Source: Acanthochromis polyacanthus (taxonomy: Eukaryota; Chordata; Actinopteri; Pomacentridae). From it: a stretch of 64,000 nucleotides of DNA. The stretch's first letter is position 1, and each line of letters opens with the position of its first letter. The stretch covers positions 38,241,571 through 38,305,570 of the forward strand of contig NC_067123.1 in assembly GCF_021347895.1 (NCBI RefSeq), read 5' to 3'. Shown in pieces: positions 22,590 to 32,882 of the stretch. A program made the position numbers and the translations under genes. The notes below the pieces were generated by a model, which saw only the letters and a program-made list of their open reading frames with translations, searched no databases and was not told where the DNA came from.

Positions 22590-22860
22590 ATCTTTCTGTA
22601 TTTGTAATCATACCTAGTTATGCTTGTACAGGGAAGCAGAATTTTGCAATTTAATAATTGCGTAATTATTGTGTAATTTCATGAGATAATTATTGTGATG
22701 AAAAGCTTGATTAGGAATTAAAACATTAGCTTCTCTGACTGACTGCTTGAATTTGGGATTCTGGGTGAAATCAGCATGCAAAGACCTGCTGATGCATTTT
22801 TCATGTTTCATCAAAGCTGTCAAAATGGAAGTTCTCAATGACGAGATTACAGCATTGATT
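22590..22860. promoter_or_regulatory. candidate conserved non-coding element, homeodomain-site rich
   Basis: Two TAATTA cores (22663-22668 and 22687-22692) lie within CGTAATTATTGTGTAATTTC and the following bases. Further on come GGAATTAAAACATTAGC and CTGATGCATTTTTCATG. AT-rich homeodomain-type words in otherwise unique sequence are typical of developmental enhancers. No repeat match was seen within the window. Confidence 0.3.
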
Positions 22861-22924
22861 ACTCTATCCCCCTCTGAGTGCGTTTTTAGATGAAGGTGTT
22901 TCTGTAATCAAATAAAAAATGAAA

Positions 22925-23560
22925 AGAGATTTTCAATCAAAAGTGTCATTGTCTCTGCAGGCCGCAGCGTCGCAGGCAGACTAACTTTTCATACCCTTCG
23001 CAAGATGACAGATGAATGCAGTGAATGCAATAGCATTTGGAGGCAGATGTAGCCTTATAAATTGAGCAAAAGCTCTCTGATCTCTGAGATGATAGATCGC
23101 GCCATATTCTGTTGCAAAATATAGGAGCTTGTCGCACTATTTCATATTTTATAACAACAAGCAATTTTCTTTAAAGAAGCAGTCTGGGCTCCTCTATATG
23201 AATAGCTAAGTAAGTAATGCGGCGCCACAGATAATCACAGCGGATCAAGATTAACAGTCCCATCACACAAGGTGAACCCCGTGTCCCATCCTGTGCCAGC
23301 ACACCCTCCATCAAAGTCAAGATTAAGATGTCGTGCAGTTGTAGAGTATCATCCGAATGTGTTGCCGGGGACTGAGTGGGTAATGTCCAAATCTATGAAA
23401 TTTAACTACCTCTCTGTGCCCCATTGACTGCTGGAGAAATGAGGCGTGCTCAGCGTGAAATGATGTGTCGCTGATAAGGCCACACAGGTAACCCCCTGCA
23501 CTTATAGTGAGCATCATGGAGTAGAAGTTAATCGAGGTCATTGCTCTGGTGTTTGTGCTC
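22925..23560. promoter_or_regulatory. candidate conserved non-coding block
   Basis: Unique sequence with mixed composition, including GATGATAGATCGCGCCATAT, TTATAAATTGAGCAAAAGC and CAGATAATCACAGCGGATCA. It contains stop codons in all frames and no repeat. It is part of the 20.7-25.4 kb repeat-poor block. Confidence 0.25.
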
Positions 23561-23730
23561 TCACTTTTCCCCCTCGGTCCTCTGATTCACAGCTAAGACA
23601 TGCACCGAAGATGTCATTTAACTCCGTTGTCATGGCAACCCCTTCAAACCTGAATGCCCAGATTTCAAAATTAACCAAGGAATTATTTTAGCGGCACAAG
23701 AACCGTGACCTGGAGGCAGTTATTCTGATG

Positions 23731-23731
<1 letters not shown>

Positions 23732-23818
<87 letters not shown>
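23732..23818 (+). repeat. (TG)43 microsatellite
   Basis: An uninterrupted TG/GT run of 87 bases in intergenic DNA. It is likely highly polymorphic and capable of Z-DNA formation. Confidence 0.98.
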
Positions 23819-23821
<3 letters not shown>

Positions 23822-24317
23822 AGATGGAATTAAAACCCACTGCAGAACTCTGTGTTGGCTACAGGTACAGAAATAGTTGGGAACAGTTGGATGCTGCACC
23901 TTGTTGGGATGCTAAGTGCTCTCATTTCTGTTAATGATTGTGGAGCAGATCGGTGCGTGCAGCGGCAGCCCCCAGGCACCGGCTAATCATCCGTTATAAT
24001 GGATCACAGTGCAGCGGGATGAATAGCATTTTTAAAGTTTGCTTTGGCATTTTTTGAAGTCTGCCGCGCTCACAGTGAGCGAACATCATGTTCTGCCATG
24101 CTTTTTGATTGAATATACAGCATTTGGATTTCCCCCAGGACATGTAGACGATACGCCAGACAATTAGTGAAGAGCAGTGCCAAGGAAAAAGAGAGGACAA
24201 CAACAAAGCAAGCACACAAAAACGAAGATCCTGGCCTTGGTATATGAATGCGTTAAGGCCTGTGTGCTATCTTTGTGATGGATCGGTAATCAATCAAGTT
24301 GTTTTCCTGCCTGCCAG

Positions 24318-24396
24318 CGATGCATGCTGGGAATGACTCCAGCCCCCACTAATGACCCTCAATAGGAAAAAAAAAAAAGTTTGTATAGATTAAACA
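24318..24396 (+). mobile_element. truncated SINE tail
   Basis: GCATGCTGGGAATGACTCCA followed by GCCCCCACTAATGACCCTCA, an A-run and GTATAGAT parallels the 3' part of the SINE at 18589-18927 (AGCTGGGATAGACTCCAGCC ... GTATAGATGATGG). The head is missing. Confidence 0.5.
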
Positions 24397-24879
24397 CAAA
24401 TCTCTGCTTCTCTTTTGTGATTTTCTAAGCTTCTCTTGTGATTCGTGCTGCAGAGATGTCAAGAATCTGGGAACACGATGTGCCTCCTTCTCAGGAATCT
24501 CTCACCCCGCTGTCTGAGTCTTAAAAACTAATTACATCAGGCTCCTTCATATGAGCACTTCACGTGCAGCCCGTGCATGAAATTGGAGGCTTCCTTTTAA
24601 AGTGTGCAGCAACTTTGTTCTCATCAGAGACAGCCGATTCAAGGAGGATTCTTTGCTTTGCCCCAAACGGTTACATAACACCAATCACTTGAGAGATTTG
24701 AGATTATTTTGCATTTTGAGACAAATTACTGAAGCTAGTCAAGACTGCACCTACCGTGGATGTTTTGGGCTTTGGGATTTTCTCCTAGTGGCTTCAGTTT
24801 AGGCAAAAAAGTGTAAAAAATGAGCATAATGAATAAAATCTTTTTGATCAGTTATGACACCTCTTTCTCTCCTTTTCTC

Positions 24880-25290
24880 TCGCTCGCTTTGCAGCTCACA
24901 CATGCAGTCAAAGCAAAGAGAATGACAGAAAGAAAGGTGCAAAGATTGTTTCAAGCCTGGCATTTTAAGCTTTTATTTTTTCCTTTTTGCAATGGTTGGC
25001 CTTTGGCAAAATAATAAAAGTATAGACACCTAAGAATGCCACGCATAAACTCTGCAAATCTGTAATATTCTTGGGAGAGAATAAAAAAGCAGAAAAGACA
25101 AAGCAAACACAAACATTCAAGTCTGCCCCTGGAGACCGGGGGGAGAAGCGAAGCTGCCCTGCCTGGCAACAGCACTCATTTTGGCTGGCTTTCATCTGCG
25201 TCTGGCCTTTTGACAATAGATGCGATTGAAGCAATCTTCACAGGCTGCATTTCTATTTGTTTCAAAGGTCATACATTCAGAATTTGGAGG
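24880..25290. promoter_or_regulatory. candidate conserved non-coding block
   Basis: Unique sequence with words such as CTTTTGACAATAGATG (SOX-like ACAATAG) and CTGCATTTCTATTTGTTTCA. No coding pattern and no repeat were seen. It is the last part of the repeat-poor block before the T-rich repeat at 25.47 kb. Confidence 0.25.
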
Positions 25291-25467
25291 TAGAGTGGAA
25301 GGGGTGGAGGGTTCGTCGTGGCATAAGCAATCCTTGACAAATGATCAAGGCGCCTAAGTGTAAGCATGAACACAGTGATGTATTCATCAGAATGAACGCG
25401 TGTGGGATTACACACGTTTACATGAATGTGTCACACTCCCTCGTCTGTGTGTCTGTATTGTCTTTTC

Positions 25468-25923
25468 TTTGTAAATTCGTAAAACTATGACTTTAAAAAT
25501 AATTCCTAGCACCTGACAAGTTGTTTTGTTCATAAAGCAAAAATACTAGATCGTTCATTGTTCTTTTGTCATTTTGTGACTCATTTTTGTAATATTTTGT
25601 CTTGTTTTGGTTGTTTTTTTAATTATTTTTTGTCTGGCTTTTATAATTTTTGTCATTTTGTTTCACAGTTTTGTAATTTTTTTGTCTCGTTTGTATATTT
25701 TTTGTAGCTTTTTTGTCTAATTTTTTGTTATTTTTTATTTTGTTTTGTGTCAGTTGTCTCATTTTTTGTGATTTTTTCTCACTTTTGTTGTTTGTGTGTT
25801 GTTTTTGTAATATTTTGTCTTGTTTTTGTTATTTTTTTGTCTTTTTTAAAAGTAAAATACTATGTTATTCAGCTCCAGATAGCTGTGACTAAATGTTCCG
25901 TGCCTTTATAGATACTCTGTAAA
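25468..25923 (+). repeat. T-rich interspersed repeat family (copy C, short)
   Basis: The left flank TTGTAAATTCGTAAAACTAT and GACAAGTTGTTTTGTTCATA matches the reverse complement of the right side of copy D (53.3 kb). The body has TTTTTGTAATATTTTGTCTT words over about 290 bp without the 400-bp tandem expansion. It ends after CCTTTATAGATACTCTGT, whereas copy A continues for about 250 bp more. Confidence 0.8.
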
Positions 25924-26249
25924 ATGACGAACTGACTTTCATTTGCACAAGCATGTTCCTGTGAGACTATCTTTCCCGAAGCTTCGGTCTCTGTGATCTC
26001 CTCATAAACACAAAACTCTCATCCACTTGTGCCACTCCATCCACACTCCATGATGACCCCCATCAGTTTTCATAATCATCCTTTTACTTTCCTTTATTAC
26101 CATCCTTCCATCTCCCCGTCTCTCCAAAGCTGCGTTTTCAGCTGGCTCTTATCTCCTCCTCGTCTCTTCAGAAGACGGCCTTGATCTACAGCCATGTTAA
26201 GCCGGCTCAAACTTCAGGCCAATTCTTTTACATGAATATTTCATTTGCG

Positions 26250-26272
26250 TTTTTTTTTTTTTTTTTTTTTTT
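26250..26272 (+). repeat. poly-T run (T23)
   Basis: An uninterrupted run of 23 T. It could be the reverse complement of a retrotransposon A-tail, but no element body was recognised next to it. Confidence 0.9.
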
Positions 26273-27429
26273 AACATGCTGATCTTATGGGGGTGACAGG
26301 GTAGCTGTAAACAGGGTTGATGCAAAGTGAGGAGAGGGACTTTGCCCAGTTTGTGAAGTTTTTACATCAGCAAACAGAACGTGCACACAGAAACTGAGCT
26401 AGAAGTGTATGAAATCAACTGTCCACTTTATATTATAATTGAAAACACATGAAGCCCAGGTACTCAAATAAGTAATTACCACACTATGAATCCTCTTTTT
26501 AAATCGTCCCATAATTGCCCAGTAGTTACTAAAATCAGGTGCAGTGCATATACACTATGAAACAATAATTTGAATTTATAATAGTGTTTTGGAGGTCAAT
26601 GACTTAATTGAGTGGCTGTTTGTTTAAAAATAGACTTCTTTGATCGTATAATGATCCATGTGTAACCTCAATGTAAGATAAAACACTGTCTTGTAGGTTA
26701 CATTTACATAAAGCAGCAGTAGCTGCAACAAATGCTACCTAAGAGGAGGAAAATGCTGTTTGTCCACACGGATTTATTCCCATAAATCAGGATCACAGCT
26801 CAGACAAATCTCTAATGCATCCTGCCTCTGCCACATGTTGTATGAAACAGTACAGGTGCAAAATAAATGCATGCAATCGATCAAACAAGACCTGAGCGTT
26901 CATTTGAAATGCTCAAAAAACGTGTTTTATTTCAATATGGGCTTTCAAGGCTTTGGGGCAAGTTGTGAAAGTACATCCTGAGTTTAAGAGAATGATGAAT
27001 GCTGCGTTCTTGTCTTTGCTGGGGGACATAGTAATGATGAGACACATCAGTCTTTATTACCACTTCACCACTCAGTCCTGAACATCCAAGGGCAACAGAA
27101 ATATTGCACTCACAGAGCACATTTATCTTCGCACACCTGTCTATAGCTTTTAGCTGTAAGGAAATATTTAAACTTTGTGCAATTGTCTTCTCTTTGTTAT
27201 TTAAAATGACTAATTCAACTTGACAGAGTTAATTTCAATTGGGTAATGAGGGTTTTATTTTTAGTTAGTAACAGAGTGATTCGATTTCATATATAACAGG
27301 GGATTATCCTTATTTCAATGAAGCACAATTCATGTACATTCATTAGTGGAGTCCTCTGTCGATCTAGTCATTCTTGTGCTCTGATTGGATTAACGACTTG
27401 GAGTTCCACCTTCTCGTACCTCTTCACCA

Positions 27430-27763
27430 GTGAGAGGCCGCCAGAGCTTCCAAACTCCCCACCCATCACAGTAGTCCCGCCCCTTTCCACCGGCGTTCAA
27501 TCGTGAAGCGGATTGACTGTTGCAGCCTCGGTATGTGGCGCATGAGTGTGCGTTTCGGGATGTAACGGCGGTCTGTCGGAGCGGCGACACCGAATTAAAA
27601 CGTATATCCACACCCGGCGGACTCCGGAGGCAGGATACCCGAGGAGAGCGGACAACAAACCCGCGGAGGGGGGAGTTTTTACGGCAGCACGGAGCGGAGG
27701 AGAAACACGGGAGCGGGGCAGGAGGGGACGCTCTAGCAAATCCGACCGACACCGCACGCAGAA
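27430..27763 (+). promoter_or_regulatory. stt3b: stt3b CpG-rich promoter and 5' UTR
   Basis: CpG dinucleotides are frequent from about 27.48 kb through the first exon, in contrast to the AT-rich surroundings. An inverted CCAAT box (ATTGG) lies at about 27384-27388 and a GC box, CCCGCCCC, at 27476-27483. No TATA box is obvious, as is usual for housekeeping CpG promoters. A short upstream ORF of seven codons (ATG at 27542-27544, stop 27563-27565) would precede the main start if transcription begins upstream of it. The exact transcription start is not visible. Confidence 0.7.
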
Positions 27764-28023
27764 ATGGCGGAGCACCACGCAGCCAGCGACGGCAAGCACA
27801 AAGCGTCCACCAATGCCGGGGGCTCGGTGCACGGGAACAGCCGACCCGGCGCCGCGGGTGGAGGAGGGGGCAAAGGAGGCCTGTCTGGCGGACTGACACA
27901 GCCAGCTGGGTGGCAGTCTTTACTCTCGTTTAGCATTCTTTTCCTGGCCTGCCTGGCTGGATTCAGCTCCAGACTTTTCGCGGTGATCCGGTTCGAGAGC
28001 ATCATCCACGAGTTTGATCCATG
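27764..28023 (+). CDS. stt3b: stt3b first coding exon (oligosaccharyltransferase catalytic subunit STT3B, N-terminus)
   Basis: Encodes an 86-residue start: MAEHHAASDGKHK, a Gly/Ser/Ala-rich cytosolic stretch, G-L-S-G-G-L-T-Q-P-A-G-W, a first transmembrane helix (about residues 53-75) and RFESIIHEFDPW. From GLSGG onward it is almost identical to vertebrate STT3B; the longer tail before it separates it from STT3A. STT3B is the ER-membrane catalytic subunit that transfers the lipid-linked oligosaccharide to Asn in N-X-S/T, mainly post-translationally. The Asp in E-F-D-P-W (residue 85) corresponds to a catalytic metal-binding Asp in the first luminal loop (Asp47 of yeast Stt3). The start has a good context (GAAATGG). 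The donor GTAAGC at 28024 splits the Trp codon (TG|G), as expected before F-N-Y-R. The N-terminal linker is shorter and more Gly-rich than in human. Confidence 0.97.
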
Positions 28024-30940
28024 GTAAGCTAGCAGGGCAGGTTCGTTTAACACCAACACTTGCTTGTCTTTGCAGTAAAATATCCACATCTCTCCAGGGA
28101 GTGATGTTAAATAAATAAAATTAAAGATAACAAATATAAATCTTACCTGTATTGTTGTGCTCTTTGTAAGTTAGCACATTAAAAGCGACGTTAAGTTTCA
28201 GCTTTAACTTTATTTTGATGTTTGCTAACACCTCGTACTCTGTATGAACAGTTGTTTTCCCAGAACTGGATTTTCCCCCTCATGTCCTTGGGACAAGCAG
28301 TTTGAATACGGGGGTCAGTGTCTTGATGTGCTGTCTGCCTCAAGCAGCTTGACATTTAAATGTGGTGATCCGAGTGACAGGCAGCTAGCTAACCGGTCCG
28401 GTTTCACCACTAATGCTGGTTCCCAATAACAGTAAGAGCTCATGATATCTGCACCGAGCAGTGCGAGGAGCTGCAGGGACAAGTTTGTCCAGACTGGAGG
28501 AAAATAAGAAGACAGGAGCATTAACTCAGCCCCTCAGTGCTGCATTTTGATTCATTGAGAAGTCAGCTGAGTGTGAGCGGATGGAGGTAAAATGGTAGTG
28601 AAAACGGTTTATCCAGGGATTATACGGGGGTGGGTAATCGGTATGATTGACCGAAGCTGTTTTACAGCTGGAGTAGATTCTCTTTTGGAGTTTTACTCAA
28701 CTTGATTTAGTAGATTATGAGTTAAACCTCAGAAAAAGTGTTTGACAGGCAGGGTGTGTTGCAGGTTGCAGCCGGTGTTCTTCATACCAGCAGGTCGTTT
28801 GTAACCCGGAAGCCCACTGATCCGGTCTGGTGTGTCTGTCATCACAATGCAGGATTATTCTGCTTTGTAGCAGTGTCACATGGGCTCACAAGTGGGTGCC
28901 TGGTTGCACTGTCATTCCCTCACTGCTCTCATATACACTCTGTGGCATAGGACCAGGCGGCGGCAGCACGACCGATGCATTCATTTATTAATTTTCAAGG
29001 ACAGGTGCTCCATCTTGCTCACGGTGACACTTCCCTCTTCAATTATGTTGATAACTTGATTGCATTTTATAGCCAAGGGCCAAGACTCAGGGACGTTGGA
29101 GGGTCTGCACGGTTCAGTTGAGCTTGATCCTACTTTGCTGCTGGAATCTGCACCGAGGACTAACCTCATAGCTGTTAATACGTGGCCCCATGTGTCAAAC
29201 CCTTATTAGGATCTGCATTCTTTTTTTCCCCAGCTGCCTTCGTATATCCGATTAACGTCTGTGGGTGGTCAAAGAATTGGTACATATATTACCTGTGGCA
29301 TTGTGCTTCACTTCACAGCAGCGTTAGGAGCTTTTTTGCCTCGGTATAAGGCTGTAAAGTGGAACCAGTTTCCACAGCTACAGAGCGGGAGCCGCACAGC
29401 TCTTTGGCAACATGTCACTGAAAAGAAAGCAAAGGCACTCTTTGATATTTAGAAGTTTAAAAGCCCTTGCAGCTACGAGCAGTCGGCATCTGTTGTTCTC
29501 AAAAAATATTTCTCTTGGACCCCAAAACAAAAGCAAAGCTTCAGTGGAACCTTCTGTTGCTGGCTTAAGTGTGCAAAGTGAGAAACTCAGCTGCAAAGTG
29601 ATGTCTTTTTTTTTTTAAAAAAACAGGAAAATACAGTCCTCCAGAAAGACAGAAATATGTTTGCAGCTGACTGTTCATAAATCTGGAAACATCCACCTCT
29701 CCACAAGTCAACTCTTAACCCGATGTGTAATCCTGATGAGCTGGCTAAGAACTATTGCGCTACATTTTAACTATAGTCGACACTCTGGAGGATTCTTCAG
29801 CGTGCATGTCAGCCGTAGTGCTCGAGGTTGTACAGATTAACAATAAACCTGACCCTGATCAGAACTGTTTTGCCAAGAATGCTAAAAAGGAAACCGTTCA
29901 AATAAGCGTTATCTTGTTTGACTCTGAAATTCGATGTATCTCTGTGAAAAGCAGATTTCTGTGATTCCAGTCTACCTTTTGACAGTTAAGTCAGAAAACC
30001 TGTGTATTTTTACAGCTGCATCCACATCGGATGCTGATTGGACGCGGCCGTCGCTCCCTGATGTGCATGATTAGCGCTGTTGTCGTTTGAATGCTCGGAT
30101 GCTGTTATTGTTTTTCCTCTGTGCAGAGCTTTAAATTATTTGCAGTGAGCCGTTGCGTTAAACAAGCTGGAAATTTGAAGAATCAAGATTGGATTTACAA
30201 GCACCAAAATGTCAAGCTTATTCTGCACTGTGCAGACACCACAAGCTGTACTGATTTAGCAGAAGAGTCCCCGTTATCTGGCTGCGCTAATTTTAAGTGC
30301 TAATATTTGTTTATTTTAAAAACGGGAGCTAGAGAAGAGAGATTAGTTGGCATTTGTGGGAGATTTTTTAGTCTTCTGCATTATTGGAAGCAATTATTTC
30401 TGAAATTGTGACCTGACTTCAAAGTGCATTTCACATTCCTTAACCAGTTCCAATTTAACACTCAGTCATCTAAAGCAGTGAGGCAGTGGCTGGTTTCTGC
30501 TAAGAATACTGTCCAGGTAGAACGTCTTCATCCTGCTGCTACAAATACCTCTTTTTGCTAAGCAGCAGTTTCTGCCAAGATACTACTGGCGCTTCTCAGA
30601 AAAATAAGTTTAGTTTTTCTCCCTAAAGTTTACTATTTACTTACTCTCTGTCCATCATATTGAATCAGTGGAAGGAAAATTGAACTAGTCTGAAAGCTGC
30701 ATGATGGGATGAATATTAGGGCTGTCAAAATTAACACGTTAATGCTGGTTAATTCATTATCATGATTAATCTGATTAGAAATTGCGCAGAATGACTCAGA
30801 ATCCGTGAAATGTCTCCGGCAACGCATTTCTGTTAAATTGTCCAAGTAGAGTTGATCTGTTAGTGACAAATCCAAGCAACTCGAAATGGAAGATGCTAAA
30901 CAGCACGTTGGGAAATGTGTATACCGTATGTGTGTGTATG

Positions 30941-30945
<5 letters not shown>

Positions 30946-30997
<52 letters not shown>
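30946..30997. repeat. (TA)n microsatellite
   Basis: About 50 bases of alternating TA, preceded by TATGTGTGTGTATG. It lies inside the hAT-like MITE. Confidence 0.95.
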
Positions 30998-31001
<4 letters not shown>

Positions 31002-31050
31002 CCCTAACCCTATATACATCGGATCCTCAACTTGCGTCAGAGTTCCATTC

Positions 31051-31460
31051 CTACAGATTGAAGAAAGTCAATTTTTTTGCCGATACATGCATCACGATAT
31101 CGATGAGTTCTTCGGAAAAGTCATGAATACCAACGACTTTCATGCATGTATGAGTCATTTTACAAGAATATAACGGAATATGTTGAACTATTTTTACAAG
31201 TTGACCCATGTTCATCGGTGTTTTACCCTGTTCCGAGCATTTTATTACATGTAATTTTACTCCCATGGAGACGGCTTTGCTTTTCTTCGAAGCATCAGAA
31301 GATTCTGACTGACACTTGGGAGCCATGATGAAGGGCAAAAAGTTAGCGAATAGAGCACAATCCAATGTGGCGTACAACCAGAGAGTGTAAACAAAGCCCC
31401 ACGTAACCATTTCCGACGAAACGACATGAGTTGAGGACATCGCAAACTGAGGACCGCCTG
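31051..31460 (-). pseudogene. Tigger/pogo-type transposon 5' end with transposase start
   Basis: On the minus strand the element starts at 31460 with CAGGCGGTCCTCAGTTTGCG, next to TA, and the coding remnant begins at 31326: MAPKCQSESSDASKKSKAVS, then M-G-V-K-L-H-V-I-K-C-S-E-Q-G-K-T-P-M-N-M-G. This matches the usual Tigger start (MAPK..., K-L-x-I-I-K-x-S-E-x-G-x-T-P). After this the frame continues to about 31051 without recognisable helix-turn-helix or DDE motifs, so the rest is lost or scrambled. The same family end is seen at 9089. Confidence 0.6.
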
Positions 31461-31837
31461 TACAAATATTCACAGCCTGTTTGCTCATGCAAAATGAAAC
31501 ACGATTAATATAGATTAAAAATGAATGCTATTAATCATAATTAATCGAAAGCAATCCTCATTTGACTGCACTAATATATATGTATATACAACATGTCTAT
31601 GGAAGGGGGGTTCTCCCTGAAAGCATTTAAGTTTTTTCCACCTTGGTTGTGTCAGGAAAGGCACTCTGTTTCCTGCAGCAGAGTGAGTGGAGAAGAAGCA
31701 TTCCTGTCAGACACTTCATGATGTGGATACTCGAGTATGGCAGCACAGACATACCCATTCACACTCAAACGTGCACACTCTCACGTTCTTCTCAACCTGT
31801 CTCAGCACTCGATTTAGAGGTCGCCAGGTCGCCATTT

Positions 31838-32446
31838 GCGACTAAAAACCGATTTTGGCGACAAAAAATGACAAAAAACACGCTGGTTAGGGGCCCAAAT
31901 ATTTTTGATTTGGGCTACTGACCTCCAAGTCCAAGTTTCAGGGATGGCAATTTTCCGCGGATTTCCGCCAATTTAATTTCAAATTTTAACGCTTTATTGT
32001 CGCTGATGTTAACGTCGTTAACATCGCGAGACTCCGTGGGATCCAGAACCAGCCCAGAATGTGGTGGCGGCATCCGGAGGACAGCACCAACTGAGCCTGA
32101 GCACCGCGAACGGAAAGCACCAAGCCACCGGAGCTGTCATCTTTTACTCGGCGGGTCCGCCGGCTGCTCTCCCCGGTCACACACTGCTCAGACTCCCCGG
32201 CTGGCTAGCTATCCCCCGCTAGCTGCTCGGCTAACACCTGCCGCTCCTCGCCGCTCATCTGCCCGGGACAAACCGCACCTGTTCCGGCTGTCAACGTCCC
32301 AGTCGCCTGCTCGGAGCTCCGGACAATGCGCTGCTCATTCGTGGGTGAGTTTTCACGGCCGTGGGGGGTTTTAAGGCACACTTTGCCCAGCGACCAGTGA
32401 TAACTCGGCGGCTCCAGCTAACAAGTTGACGTGGAGGAGGAACTGG

Positions 32447-32489
<43 letters not shown>

Positions 32490-32550
32490 AAAAAAAACTA
32501 GGACAATTTTTTTTTGGCCACTAAAAGTTGATTTCGGCTCCTAAAAATGT
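31838..32550. other. orphan CpG-rich block between degenerate direct repeats
   Basis: About 31990-32400 is strikingly CpG-rich inside an AT-rich intron. It ends with a donor-like GTGGGTGAGT at about 32340-32349, so it resembles a first exon or promoter. It is bracketed by similar short sequences in the same orientation: GCGACTAAAAACCGATTTTG at 31838 and GGCCACTAAAAGTTGATTTC at 32516. Before the right bracket lies a C32 run followed by A18. The frame through the block (to 32374) has no protein I recognise. It could be an alternative promoter, a captured or retroposed promoter, or part of an unknown mobile element. Confidence 0.45.
32448..32497 (+). repeat. C32-A18 double homopolymer
   Basis: An unbroken run of 32 C (32448-32479) is directly followed by 18 A (32480-32497). 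The complementary strand carries G32, a very strong candidate for G-quadruplex formation. Exact lengths may be affected by sequencing or assembly error. Confidence 0.9.
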
Positions 32551-32837
32551 CTAAATTGTGCCGCTTTTTCGCATGAGTTGAGCATTGGTCAAGGTCTAGG
32601 TGGATGGTGACCATGCGCCGATACAGGATGTTCGCATTTCAGTCGACCGGAATGATTTGTATGAGCTGAAATGGTGAATTGATGAGTCAGTCAGTCAGTG
32701 TGACACACCTAGACCATAAATTAACAGGTAACGGCTAGCTTAGTTTTTCTTCTTCATATTAAGAATGGTAATGAATAATTGTTAAATTAGCAGTCAGGCT
32801 ATTCAATTCAAAATTAAACGGATAAGAACCCTGACAA

Positions 32838-32882
32838 CTGAATTTCCCTTCGGGGATGAATAAAGTGATTCTGATTCTAAAT
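32838..32882 (+). mobile_element. LINE 3'-tail-like sequence
   Basis: AATTTCCCTTCGGGGATGAA followed by TAAAGTGATTCTGATTC is the tail typical of fish CR1/Rex-type LINEs with a short terminal microsatellite. No LINE coding sequence was recognised upstream. Confidence 0.55.

Larger units (their letters stand above)
15651..27429. other. intergenic region between tgfbr2 and stt3b
   Basis: No protein-coding exon was recognised. In particular nothing resembles the pyridoxal-phosphate decarboxylase GADL1, which lies between these genes in human. Mobile elements occupy 15.66-17.42, 18.59-18.93, 19.79-20.39, 24.32-24.40 and 25.47-25.92 kb. The (TG)43 tract is at 23.73 kb and a T23 run at 26250-26272. 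The stretch 20.7-25.4 kb is repeat-poor and is treated below as candidate regulatory DNA. From 25.93 to 27.43 kb I see unique sequence and nothing to name. Confidence 0.75.
30717..31573. mobile_element. hAT-like MITE carrying a nested Tigger fragment
   Basis: The left end TAGGGCTGTCAAAATTAACA and, in reverse complement, the right end TAGTGCAGTCAAATGAGG are inverted-repeat-like. Both sides carry GATTAAT words (ATGATTAATCTGATTAG on the left, AATCATAATTAATCGA on the right), as in the common fish element that starts TAGGGCTGTCAA. The middle holds a (TA)n run and, on the minus strand, a Tigger terminus and transposase start (31051-31460). Confidence 0.5.

Noticed and set aside
30863..31173. Frames with long Ile-Tyr repeats
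   Set aside because: They are translations of the (TA)n microsatellite.
31997..32374. 125-codon frame in the CpG-rich block
   Set aside because: High GC removes stop codons by chance. The translated sequence is Ser/Pro/Arg-rich with no recognisable family. The block itself is kept as a finding.
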